IMG/VR virus record: IMGVR_UViG_3300046328_000130
Span: 1-26,626 of that record
Direction: 5' to 3' (one strand)
Source of the DNA: a virus
DNA: 26,626 nt
The notes beneath the pieces were generated by a model. The model did no database searches and had not been told where the DNA came from. It was given only the letters and a program-made list of their open reading frames with translations. Each line of letters starts with the position of its first letter. The first letter of the stretch is position 1. Shown piece after piece: positions 21,792 to 26,626 of the stretch. The position numbers were made by a program, and so were the translations under genes.

Positions 21792-22036
21792 GACATGGAA
21801 CAGTGTATGAATTGCACAGTTAGAGGTGACATTGATGCTTGCATGAAAACGCCATGCAGTCAGCATGAATCTTGGTATGCACAGACATTGAAAGCACAAC
21901 AACGCACATGGGTTGGGCTGACGGATGCGCAGATTGAAATAGCTGAAAACCAGATTTGGAACACAGATCAACTAGACGAAGTTGAGCGACAAGCAAACAA
22001 AGAGTTTGTCAGAGCAATCGAAGCCGCCCACGGCAT
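21766..22036 (+). repeat. 16-base direct repeat at the ends of two consecutive genes
   Basis: AAGCCGCCCACGGCAT occurs at 21766-21781 and 22021-22036, each time encoding A-A-H-G-I near the C-terminus. It contains GCCG-CCCA-CGGC, a 4-bp hairpin. The repeat suggests shared domain origin or recombination between the two genes. Confidence 0.8.
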
Positions 22037-22061
22037 AGCACCAGAAGGGAGCGACAAATGA
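21795..22061 (+). CDS. Small Cys-containing phage protein
   Basis: 88 residues with AAGGAG upstream. The first 25 residues contain C-M-N-C, C16 and C21, which may bind a metal. The middle has W-V-G-L-T-D-A-Q-I-E-I-A (about 39-50), and the end has I-E-A-A-H-G-I-A-P, the tail shared with the previous gene. No known function. ATGA overlap with the next tiny gene. Confidence 0.7.
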   Translation: MEQCMNCTVRGDIDACMKTPCSQHESWYAQTLKAQQRTWVGLTDAQIEIAENQIWNTDQLDEVERQANKEFVRAIEAAHGIAPEGSDK

Positions 22062-22195
22062 CAGACCGTGAACTATTCCTCAAGGCATTAGATAACGCTA
22101 TTGCTTGGCAAAACAGATGCGTTCATTTGTATGAAGTCATTGAATTGCTGTGCTTAGATGCAGAAATTGAACTCAAGGAAAAGAACAATGCGTAA
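22058..22195 (+). CDS. 45-residue helical protein
   Basis: ATG at 22058 overlaps the previous stop (ATGA). The product is helical and acidic: L-F-L-K-A-L-D-N-A-I-A-W-Q-N-R then E-V-I-E-L-L-C-L-D. Its last bases overlap the start of the next gene. The reading frame is clean; function unknown. Confidence 0.6.
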   Translation: MTDRELFLKALDNAIAWQNRCVHLYEVIELLCLDAEIELKEKNNA

Positions 22196-22649
22196 ACACT
22201 GCCGCCGCCGTGTGTGGTCTACATCAATCAACCCTATTGCCCATGCAATCTCAGGCGCTTGCATTGCTGACACAGCATCATTGAATGAGCTTCGCAAGAA
22301 TGAGCTGAGATCATTGGAAGCCATGAAGTCTGGTGAGGCTGGTGTGCAAGAGTGGCAAATCCTGTGTGACATGATGAACATTGCTGAAATGATGGGTAGG
22401 AACGGTATTGGCCCAGAAGTCTTAGACCATTGCCAAGCAGCCACCGAAGCACTCCACCGCGCGGCCAAACGATATGAAGCCACAAAGAAGATGGGATTGT
22501 CTGGTGAAGGTCTGAGAGCATTGGGTGACATCATGGAATACCATGACCTCCAAAGAACCAGCATTTCACGGTCGCAGTATGAGAAGATGATTCAAAAGAC
22601 AACCAACTACCTTAAGTCGCATGGTAAAAATGTGACGCATATCGAATGA
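22188..22649 (+). CDS. Phage protein of unknown function, helical
   Basis: 153 residues from ATG 22188, preceded by AAGGAAAAG; an earlier in-frame start at 22158 lies inside the previous gene. A basic start (M-R-K-H-C-R-R-R-V) leads to P-I-A-H-A-I-S-G and then helices with L-R-K-N-E-L-R-S-L-E and L-C-D-M-M-N-I-A-E-M-M. A-A-K-R-Y-E-A and E-Y-H-D-L-Q-R-T-S-I-S follow. This reads as a widespread early phage family without assigned activity. Its product may be nucleic-acid related because of the basic N-terminus, but that is weak. Confidence 0.72.
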   Translation: MRKHCRRRVWSTSINPIAHAISGACIADTASLNELRKNELRSLEAMKSGEAGVQEWQILCDMMNIAEMMGRNGIGPEVLDHCQAATEALHRAAKRYEATKKMGLSGEGLRALGDIMEYHDLQRTSISRSQYEKMIQKTTNYLKSHGKNVTHIE

Positions 22650-23011
22650 TGTACCCCAAGCACGAATACGTCCGTAGCCCCAAACTGCTCAAAGCGGTAA
22701 GGGAGCTATCCTGCCAATCCTGTGGCTCAGATTACGGCGTACAGGCTGCTCACACCAATTGGGGTGGAGGCAAGGGTAGGGCAATCAAGGCGTCAGACAA
22801 TCACATTGCAGCCCTTTGCCACACTTGCCATACAGCAATTGACCAAGGCAACCTGTTAAGCCGTGAACAGCGTATGAAACTATGGGTTGTCGCCCATTAC
22901 AGGACTGTGAGAAAATTAGTCCAATCAGGTATGTGGCCTAGTGAAGTGCCAATCCCATTTGATCAACAGTACGAGGACATCTGGAATGAAGAAATATACA
23001 GCCAGCATTGA
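22646..23011 (+). CDS. HNH/zinc-binding nuclease-like protein (NinG/DUF968 type)
   Basis: 121 residues (ATG 22646; ATG 22649 also possible). Zinc ligands are arranged as C23-Q-S-C26, H36, then C58-H-T-C61-H62, with G-G-G-K-G-R (40-45) and I-K-A-S-D between. This double-Cys layout with A-L-C-H-T-C-H resembles the phage nuclease-like proteins of the NinG/DUF968/RecA-dependent nuclease group, which act with recombination proteins. RusA and NinB are upstream in the same block. Catalytic activity is not proven from sequence. Confidence 0.75.
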   Translation: MMYPKHEYVRSPKLLKAVRELSCQSCGSDYGVQAAHTNWGGGKGRAIKASDNHIAALCHTCHTAIDQGNLLSREQRMKLWVVAHYRTVRKLVQSGMWPSEVPIPFDQQYEDIWNEEIYSQH

Positions 23012-23390
23012 AGCACAGCACAAAGGGCCAGACCCAGTGATGACATTCGTTATGTGCCTATTGCATAGCGTGACCAATGCTCACATCCTGCATCTGTCAA
23101 CCAACAGCTACTCCATCCACCAAGCACTTGGAAATTTTTACGGTGAGATAGGCGACCTTGTTGACAGCTTTGTTGAGGCGTTCCAAGGTAAGTACGGTCT
23201 GTTGACTGACTACAAAGCTGAGTACGCACTGCCACCAGAACCAATCGCATACATGAACTACCTCAAGGCCGAGGTAGAGAAGCTGCGCCGCGACCCTGCG
23301 TTCCCACAAGACTCAGAGTTGCAGAACGAGGTGGACACCATTGCAAACCTCATCAACTCAACCCTCTACAAGCTGCGCTTCCTCAAGTAA
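22986..23390 (+). CDS. DUF5856-like, ferritin-like helical protein
   Basis: 134 residues from ATG 22986 (GAGG upstream); a longer open frame from 22941 overlaps the previous gene. The core H-S-V-T-N-A-H-I-L-H-L-S-T-N-S-Y-S-I-H-Q (about 27-46), A-L-G-N-F-Y-G-E-I-G-D-L-V-D and E-A-F-Q-G-K-Y-G match the DUF5856 family, whose helix spacing with His, Glu and Asp recalls Dps-like four-helix bundles. A metal site or DNA protection role is possible. The last helix is charged (Y-L-K-A-E-V-E-K-L-R-R). Confidence 0.65.
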   Translation: MKKYTASIEAQHKGPDPVMTFVMCLLHSVTNAHILHLSTNSYSIHQALGNFYGEIGDLVDSFVEAFQGKYGLLTDYKAEYALPPEPIAYMNYLKAEVEKLRRDPAFPQDSELQNEVDTIANLINSTLYKLRFLK

Positions 23391-23392
23391 TC

Positions 23393-23566
23393 ATGCCATT
23401 ACGTCACACAAAGTCTGGATGGATGTGGGGAAGCAAAGGCCCATTTCCATCAAAGGCCAAGGCTTTGTCCGTGGCTAGGGCCGCTTACGCGCATGGTTAC
23501 AAGGGTGAGCAGAAAAATAATCAGCCACCGTTGGTGCTGGAGTCTGTGAAAAAAAGTTCCAGCTAA
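23393..23566 (+). CDS. Small basic phage protein with W-x-W-G-S-K-G-P-F motif
   Basis: 57 residues, starting two bases after the previous stop. The sequence has S-G-W-M-W-G-S-K-G-P-F-P-S-K-A-K-A-L (8-25), then V-A-R-A-A-Y-A-H-G-Y (27-36) and a polar tail. This motif recurs in small early phage proteins of unknown role. Its stop codon overlaps the terminator stem of the block. Confidence 0.75.
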   Translation: MPLRHTKSGWMWGSKGPFPSKAKALSVARAAYAHGYKGEQKNNQPPLVLESVKKSSS

Positions 23567-23590
23567 AAATTGGTCGCTCAATTTTTTTTT
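23565..23590 (+). terminator. Intrinsic terminator of the rightward block
   Basis: AAAAATTG (23565-23572), a GTCGCT loop and CAATTTTT (23579-23586) form an 8-bp stem followed by more T residues (to 23590). It overlaps the stop codon of the last rightward gene. Confidence 0.7.
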
Positions 23591-23872
23591 CAAAAACCTA
23601 GGGTGGGGGGTCGAAAAATAACCGCTTTTTTAGTGCCGTTTGATGTAAGTGCTTACTAACTTAGGTTTTGATCTAATGTAAGCACTCACTCACTTAAAGT
23701 GTGTAAAGCAAGAAACGCACCCCGCTACAGTAACCCTATAAGCCATCAAAACCGCCTACAGTGCCCCTAAAATTTCTTGTTAAGGGTTTGTATAGGGTTT
23801 ACTTAAATAAACGCTTAAACGGGTTTTAAATTGTTTGTTTTGTTAGTTGGCACTCACTAACTTAGCACCCCT
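23591..23872. other. Repeat-rich gene-free region between converging terminators
   Basis: No credible ORF is present. Since both flanking units point inward, neither needs a promoter here. Contents: a G-rich run (23611-23620); repeats at 23644, 23677 and 23850; a 9-bp inverted repeat AACCCTATA/TATAGGGTT (23732-23740 and 23791-23799); CTACAGT-N2-CCC direct repeats (23725 and 23756); AGGGTTT doublet near 23783-23798; and GTTAGT/ACTAAC (23842-23861). An origin of replication or an encoded RNA would fit. Confidence 0.5.
23644..23864 (+). repeat. Iteron-like direct repeats with G-C-A-C-T-C-A-C-T core
   Basis: Copy 1 TGTAAGTGCTTACTAACTTA (23644-23663), copy 2 TGTAAGCACTCACTCACTTA (23677-23696, 16 of 20 identical to copy 1), copy 3 GCACTCACTAACTTA (23850-23864, 14 of 15 identical to copy 2). 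Spacing between copies 1 and 2 is 33 bases, about three helical turns. Confidence 0.65.
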
Positions 23873-23899
23873 AAAAAATCCCCGCGCATGGCGGGGATT
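23873..23899 (-). terminator. Intrinsic terminator of the leftward tiny-gene block
   Basis: AATCCCCGC-GCATG-GCGGGGATT (23877-23899) is a perfect 9-bp stem. On the - strand it is followed by TTTTTT (23878-23873), so it ends leftward transcription. The + strand has no T-run here. Confidence 0.85.
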
Positions 23900-23914
23900 A
23901 CTTAGGGCTGTAAG

Positions 23915-24124
23915 TTAAGCGGAAAAAGAATCCAGCAAAACCCATAGATCAGTGGCGTTTACAATTTCGGAACGCTTAACCGCTTCAAAGCCGTTATCTA
24001 TAGTTTCTAGCGGGATAATTTCGGCATTCTTTGAACCGTCAAAAGGCATTAGATTAGTAACTATCCACAGCCCCGCTTCGCCATCCAGCCGCGCACATAC
24101 GTTATTTTCAAATATTGTTTGCAT
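23915..24124 (-). CDS. Tiny-block protein 1, unknown
   Basis: 69 residues, last gene of the block, with leader AAAAGGGGATAACC before ATG. The product is mixed alpha/beta: M-Q-T-I-F-E-N-N-V-C-A-R-L, then G-L-W-I-V-T-N-L-M-P-F, and a C-terminal I-V-N-A-T-D-L-W-V-L-L. It is followed by the GC-rich leftward terminator. No family is recognised; block context suggests an accessory host-interaction role. Confidence 0.65.
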   Translation of the reverse strand: MQTIFENNVCARLDGEAGLWIVTNLMPFDGSKNAEIIPLETIDNGFEAVKRSEIVNATDLWVLLDSFSA

Positions 24125-24139
24125 GGTTATCCCCTTTTG

Positions 24140-24301
24140 TTACTTAACATGCCCCGCGCGTTTCCAGTCTTCATATGTAATCCAGTCATTGAAAATTACA
24201 TACATTCCAGCCTGTGAATTAACGTGAAAATTTAAGACTTTACGCACTATGGCGTTAGGAAAAGCCTTCTTTGCTTCATGCTTTGTATAAAAGTAATTCA
24301 T
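24140..24301 (-). CDS. Tiny-block protein 2, unknown
   Basis: 53 residues from ATG 24301, chosen by the AAGGGATTAACT leader; the open frame upstream to 24439 overlaps the next gene and is rejected. The sequence begins M-N-Y-F-Y-T-K-H-E-A-K-K-A-F and contains V-L-N-F-H-V-N-S then W-I-T-Y-E-D-W. No membrane segment. Function unknown. Confidence 0.6.
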   Translation of the reverse strand: MNYFYTKHEAKKAFPNAIVRKVLNFHVNSQAGMYVIFNDWITYEDWKRAGHVK

Positions 24302-24311
24302 AGTTAATCCC

Positions 24312-24536
24312 TTAAATTCCATAAATTGCACAATGTGTGCGAAATTGATAACGCGCCATAGAATCCGCATAATGCCGCGCTTTTCCCCTTGTTTTATGCT
24401 TTTCTCGGCTTGATAAATAACCGAAAATTGAACCGTCAATATCTTCTATCCTTTCCACAATGGAAACAAAACATCCATTTTCTTTTGTAGTTCGAGTGTT
24501 AAAAGTGACGCCCGTTCTTTTGTTTGTTAATTGCAT
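24312..24536 (-). CDS. Tiny-block protein 3 with T-N-K-R-T-G and K-E-N-G-C
   Basis: 74 residues, leader AAAGGGTTACACA before ATG. It opens M-Q-L-T-N-K-R-T-G-V-T-F and has T-T-K-E-N-G-C-F-V (16-24). A basic C-terminal part (R-E-K-H-K-T-R-G-K-A-R) suggests nucleic-acid or membrane-surface contact. The K-E-N-G-C stretch is encoded by the same 16 bases in the 24849 gene, and T-N-K-R-T-G also occurs in the 25454 gene, so the block has grown by duplication or exchange. Confidence 0.6.
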   Translation of the reverse strand: MQLTNKRTGVTFNTRTTKENGCFVSIVERIEDIDGSIFGYLSSREKHKTRGKARHYADSMARYQFRTHCAIYGI

Positions 24537-24679
24537 TGTGTAACCCTTTCCTTTAAACCGAAATAGAAGAACCTATCAAACCCTTTTACATAAGCGGTGC
24601 AAGTGGATTTCTTCACCCATTCATTACCGCCGAAAGTAAAAGCCGCGCCTATAGGTAATGTAGAAAATTCTTTTAACAT
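24527..24679 (-). CDS. Tiny-block protein 4, 50 residues
   Basis: ATG at 24679 has leader AAAGGGGTAACC, which fixes the start. The product M-L-K-E-F-S-T-L-P-I-G-A-A-F-T-F-G-G-N-E is mixed and contains F-D-R-F-F-Y-F-G (34-41). It overlaps the next gene start by 10 bases. The frame is clean, and the leader supports translation. Function unknown. Confidence 0.6.
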   Translation of the reverse strand: MLKEFSTLPIGAAFTFGGNEWVKKSTCTAYVKGFDRFFYFGLKERVTQCN

Positions 24680-24681
24680 GG

Positions 24682-24852
24682 TTACCCCTTTAAACATTCC
24701 GCGCACACACCGCGCATTTCTTCATCTTCATTGACAAAAGATATTGCCGCGCTTTTAGTGTCAAACCGCATACGCTGGATGAAACCATCCGCATGGAAAC
24801 GGTAACAAACAATCCAACCCCATTCATTAAATTTCAGTTTTGACGGTTTCAT
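24682..24852 (-). CDS. Tiny-block protein 5 with C-terminal C-x-x-C
   Basis: 56 residues from ATG 24852, with leader AAAGGCTTTACAGA; the frame is open back to 24888 but that start has no leader. The protein has F-N-E-W-G-W-I-V-C-Y-R-F (8-19), R-F-D-T-K-S-A-A-I-S-F, and ends G-V-C-A-E-C-L-K-G. The C-x-x-C could bind metal or be redox active. Function unknown. Confidence 0.6.
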   Translation of the reverse strand: MKPSKLKFNEWGWIVCYRFHADGFIQRMRFDTKSAAISFVNEDEEMRGVCAECLKG

Positions 24853-25028
24853 TCTGTAAAGCCTTTCGTTAAGCAAATTTGAGAACATCCATTTTCTTTT
24901 ACGGTGTGCCTTTCGTAAGTAATTTTGCCCTTATAAGATAGAAATTCCATTTCTGAGCATTCCACAATATCGGGTTCTTCTAGATCAAAATCTAGAATGA
25001 AGAAACGCACATTCATGCTATTAAACAT
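24849..25028 (-). CDS. Tiny-block protein 6 with K-E-N-G-C motif
   Basis: 59 residues from ATG 25028, fixed by the AAGGGGCTAACC leader. Acidic first half (I-L-D-F-D-L-E-E-P-D-I-V-E-C-S-E-M-E), then H-T-V-K-E-N-G-C (41-48). It shares the 16-base repeat with the 24312 gene. Its stop overlaps the start of the 24852 gene by four bases. Function unknown. Confidence 0.6.
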   Translation of the reverse strand: MFNSMNVRFFILDFDLEEPDIVECSEMEFLSYKGKITYERHTVKENGCSQICLTKGFTE

Positions 25029-25350
25029 GGTTAGCCCCTTCTTTTGTTTCTTCTTGATATTCGCCATGCGTGATTTCATTAGCAAACCATTCCGAAGCAA
25101 ACCATACTAAAGCGTTAGCAAACCTTACATCATCACCCATTTCATCCATTACATATGATGGCCATTCACCGCTACATTCTTTGTATTCCTGTAATGTTTC
25201 ATGTAATGCCGCGCTAAACTTTAAATATAGATCGTAAGTTTCTTTGTAATAGATCATCCCGCTTACACCGCCTGTGCATCCATGGTTTGAAATATCGGAC
25301 AATTCATTGTGCGAATAGTTATCTAGCAACCATTGTTTAAAAGCATTCAT
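25021..25350 (-). CDS. Tiny-block protein 7 (DUF7222-like)
   Basis: 109 residues, the largest in the block, with leader AATAAGGGGAAAAATA. The N-terminus has M-N-A-F-K-Q-W-L-L-D-N-Y-S and the distinctive S-N-H-G-C-T-G-G-V-S-G-M-I-Y-Y-K-E-T (21-38). The second half is helical and acidic (M-D-E-M-G-D-D-V) with A-L-V-W-F-A-S-E-W-F-A. It resembles a small family seen in phages and plasmids (DUF7222-type) without a known activity. Confidence 0.6.
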   Translation of the reverse strand: MNAFKQWLLDNYSHNELSDISNHGCTGGVSGMIYYKETYDLYLKFSAALHETLQEYKECSGEWPSYVMDEMGDDVRFANALVWFASEWFANEITHGEYQEETKEGANHV

Positions 25351-25361
25351 TATTTTTCCCC

Positions 25362-25457
25362 TTATTTAGTCAAAACATCACAGCTAGCCAACATGAAGCA
25401 AACCCATGTGACAAACATCAAAACGCCTATTACAGCCTTAAAGAATGAATTTTTCAT
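25362..25457 (-). CDS. 31-residue predicted lipoprotein
   Basis: ATG at 25457 has the block leader AAGGGGTTACACA. The product begins M-K-N-S-F-F-K-A, continues with a hydrophobic signal segment, and reaches a canonical lipobox L-A-S-C (positions 22-25), then D-V-L-T-K and stop. After signal peptidase II cleavage the mature lipopeptide would be only about seven residues, with Asp at +2, which favours inner-membrane retention in enterobacteria. Very small phage lipoproteins can block receptors or act in lysis; here the role is open. Confidence 0.55.
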   Translation of the reverse strand: MKNSFFKAVIGVLMFVTWVCFMLASCDVLTK

Positions 25458-25717
25458 TGTGTAACCCCTTCTATCTGTGCCGCTTCACGCATAAGCCATG
25501 CGGTATGCAATTCACAATCGGGGAAATCTTCACAATTAATTTCACCCAAAATTTCATGTGAAGCGTATACGTTACAAAAGTGCCCCATTACGTCAAATTG
25601 CAAACCATACATAAGCACTATCTGTGCGCGTGCAATTTCGGCGGTTAATGCTGTGGAGCGTGCGTGCTCCACTCGGCCAGTGCGTTTGTTTGTCATTTCA
25701 TATTCATATTGTTTCAT
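25454..25717 (-). CDS. Tiny-block protein 9 with T-N-K-R-T-G motif
   Basis: 87 residues, first gene of the block, ATG at 25717 after AAAGGGGTTATCCACA. It opens M-K-Q-Y-E-Y-E-M-T-N-K-R-T-G-R-V, then A-R-S-T-A-L-T-A-E-I-A-R-A and a Cys-containing second half (C48, C61, C67) that might bind metal. The T-N-K-R-T-G motif is shared with the 24312 gene. No family function is known. Confidence 0.65.
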   Translation of the reverse strand: MKQYEYEMTNKRTGRVEHARSTALTAEIARAQIVLMYGLQFDVMGHFCNVYASHEILGEINCEDFPDCELHTAWLMREAAQIEGVTQ

Positions 25718-25770
25718 TGTGGATAACCCCTTTTTTTAAGTCAAACGGCATTCCGCCGTCAATTTAGTGT

Positions 25771-25787
25771 TGCTAGAAGCGTGCCAA
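25771..25787 (-). promoter_or_regulatory. Sigma-54-like promoter for the leftward block
   Basis: On the - strand TTGGCACG-CTTC-TAGCA matches the -24/-12 consensus TTGGCACG-N4-TTGCA at all but one base, and GG and GC are at the correct 10-base separation. A start about 12 bases on, near 25760, falls at the ACGGC/GCCGT hairpin in the leader of ATG 25717. Chance or a sigma-70 promoter cannot be excluded. Confidence 0.35.
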
Positions 25788-25910
25788 GCTGTAAACCCTT
25801 TAAATTTAAAACCTATGGTTTAGAAAAGTAAACTACAGAAAAAGTATCAATGCACTATGAATGTGCGCACGCACCAAAGTAAACCGTTTACACACCTAAA
25901 CGGTGCGCGG

Positions 25911-25947
25911 TGTGGATAGTGTGGATAAGTTAGCGGGGTGTGGATAA
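25911..25947 (+). other. DnaA-box cluster, candidate origin
   Basis: TGTGGATAA, the complement of consensus DnaA box TTATCCACA, occurs at 25920-25928 and 25939-25947; TGTGGATAG at 25911-25919 is one base off. Three sites in 37 bases on the same strand is strong clustering. A further exact box at 25718-25726 overlaps the ribosome binding region of the leftward gene. Confidence 0.55.
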
Positions 25948-25954
25948 TGTATGT

Positions 25955-26383
25955 ATGGCAACATTACCTAAACCTGTAAAGTGCGAAGCGTTACGCTGTA
26001 AAGCGGAACGGGTGACGGGTTCCGCTTATTGTGTAGAACATGGCGGTAAACCTAAGTTAAGCGTTCAAAGAAGGGAAAGTAACGCCCCTTATAAGACTGT
26101 GGCATGGTTATCTATGCGAGATAGGCAACTATCCACACAGCCGCTATGCCAGTGCTGTAAGTTAGAAGGGAAGATTATTCAAGCTAACCATGTAGATCAC
26201 GTTATCGCATGGCGTGCTGTAGGCGCGTTTGCTTTTAAGCGTGCGAAACTACAAAGCCTGTGCAATTCCTGTCACTCTGTCAAAACATCATTAGAAACTA
26301 CAGGCATTTATAGGCACTACACAGAGACAGGCGCCATTGACTACACACCCCAAGATTACGCACGCTTAACCCGTGATCTATAA
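25955..26383 (+). CDS. HNH endonuclease, probably terminase-associated
   Basis: 142 residues from ATG 25955; a GTG at 25940 would add five. The N-terminus has C10-x4-C15 and C26-V-E-H29, a small zinc knuckle. The HNH core is P-L-C65-Q-C-C68, then A-N-H79-V-D81-H82, and L-Q-S-L-C103-N-S-C106-H107-S-V-K-T. This is the HNH type often encoded directly before the small terminase subunit of cos-type phages (HK97 gp74-like), where it aids genome cutting. Nothing coding follows in the window, so terminase should lie just beyond it. The ATG lacks a clear Shine-Dalgarno site. Confidence 0.85.
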   Translation: MATLPKPVKCEALRCKAERVTGSAYCVEHGGKPKLSVQRRESNAPYKTVAWLSMRDRQLSTQPLCQCCKLEGKIIQANHVDHVIAWRAVGAFAFKRAKLQSLCNSCHSVKTSLETTGIYRHYTETGAIDYTPQDYARLTRDL

Positions 26384-26418
26384 CCCCAAGCGGCAACCAT
26401 GGCCCCAAGCGGCAACCA
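26384..26418 (+). repeat. 16-base tandem direct repeat after the HNH gene
   Basis: CCCCAAGCGGCAACCA occurs at 26384-26399, directly after the stop codon, and again at 26403-26418, with a period of 19 bases. Exact copies in a region without genes suggest a protein binding site, for example for terminase. Confidence 0.85.
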
Positions 26419-26626
26419 ATAACCCTATTATTTAACCTTAAAGCGTTAATTAGTATGCTAGATCAAGCACGCCTGTGCGTTTATTGATGATCTAAATGTA
26501 TGTAATGAAGCAACAAACGCACTTGCCATGCGTTTAATTTAATACATACGCACTAACCTTAAACGTCAAACGCTTAAAAAATAGGAATAAAATAGTTGAT
26601 TAGAAACTAAAACATACCTAATTGGC
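26384..26626. other. Non-coding region after HNH with repeats, possible packaging site
   Basis: No ORF longer than about a dozen codons is present. A tandem 16-base repeat stands at the left end (separate entry). Further on, GCAC-GCCT-GTGC lies inside imperfect arms TAGATCAA/TTGATGATCTA (26459-26495), and AAACGCA-CTTGCCA-TGCGTTT (26515-26535) is a perfect 7-bp hairpin. Since terminase should follow, a cos or pac site here is plausible. Confidence 0.4.

Larger units (their letters stand above)
24471..24900. repeat. 16-base exact repeat inside two tiny-block genes
   Basis: ACATCCATTTTCTTTT occurs at 24471-24486 and 24885-24900. On the - strand both copies encode K-E-N-G-C in frame, within the 24312 and 24849 genes. 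This is a local paralogous or exchanged motif. Confidence 0.8.
25718..25954. promoter_or_regulatory. Divergent control region with DnaA boxes and inverted repeats
   Basis: About 237 bases lie between the leftward tiny-gene block and the rightward HNH gene, with no ORF. Visible are DnaA-box sequences (see separate entry), inverted repeats ACGGC/GCCGT (25745-25759), AAACC-TAT-GGTTT, GTAAA-CCG-TTTAC and ACCGTTT/AAACGGT (25883-25904). A possible sigma-54-type promoter for the leftward block is also present. Position and contents suit combined transcription control and replication origin. Confidence 0.55.

Noticed and set aside
23644-23864. CRISPR array
   Set aside because: Only three diverged repeats with very different spacing (13 and 153 bases between copies) and no cas genes nearby.
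25718-25726. Exact DnaA box as separate origin element
   Set aside because: It overlaps the AAGGGGTTA leader motif shared by the block, so the match may be a by-product of the leader; not counted in the cluster.

Overview
The window is one side of a tailed-phage (Caudoviricetes) genome with a lambda-type long, non-contractile tail. No bacterial housekeeping gene is present. Genes are packed tightly, with ATGA and TAATG overlaps at many junctions. The lambda-like order tape measure, tail tip, fibres, lysis, replication is intact. Head, portal and terminase genes are outside the window. The HNH endonuclease at the right end suggests that terminase follows just beyond the last base. Gene families (Cro-like regulator, Gp157, RusA, NinB, DUF3310, 3-TM holin) and the roughly mid-40s percent GC look like uncultured freshwater phages of Gram-negative, perhaps betaproteobacterial, hosts. 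The host is inference. No integrase or CI-type repressor is seen, so lifestyle is open.

Layout. (1) 1-13675, + strand, late operon: end of the tape measure, two tail-tip proteins, a GNAT acetyltransferase, a J-like tip protein, then a receptor-binding cassette (GGTGA-type fibre fragment, glycine-rich adhesin, small cupin, BppU-like protein, S74-chaperoned fibre), then small membrane proteins, a 3-TM holin and a GH24 endolysin. (2) 13735-16727, - strand, early block: small proteins, a winged-helix protein, Gp157 and a probable ssDNA-binding-type protein. (3) 16728-16851: divergent control region with a palindromic operator. (4) 16852-23566, + strand, early/middle block: Cro-like regulator, MazG-like hydrolase, a structured RNA/terminator, a GIY-YIG endonuclease, a replication-initiation protein, RusA, DUF3310, NinB, an HNH-like zinc protein and several unknowns. 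(5) 23567-23914: a gene-free region between two converging terminators, full of direct and inverted repeats. (6) 23915-25717, - strand: nine tiny genes, including a 31-residue lipoprotein, nearly all with the same AAGGGG-TTA-type leader before the ATG. (7) 25718-25954: an origin-like control region with DnaA boxes. (8) 25955-26383: HNH endonuclease, then about 240 bp of repeat-bearing non-coding DNA that may hold the packaging site.

No polymerase or helicase is visible, so replication probably relies on the host once the 18210 product (and perhaps host DnaA) has acted. RusA, NinB, Gp157 and the ssDNA-binding-type protein would process recombination intermediates. Least explained by known families are the pseudoknotted RNA at 17352-17453, the repeat-rich gap at 23590-23870, and the tiny-gene block with its shared translation leader.
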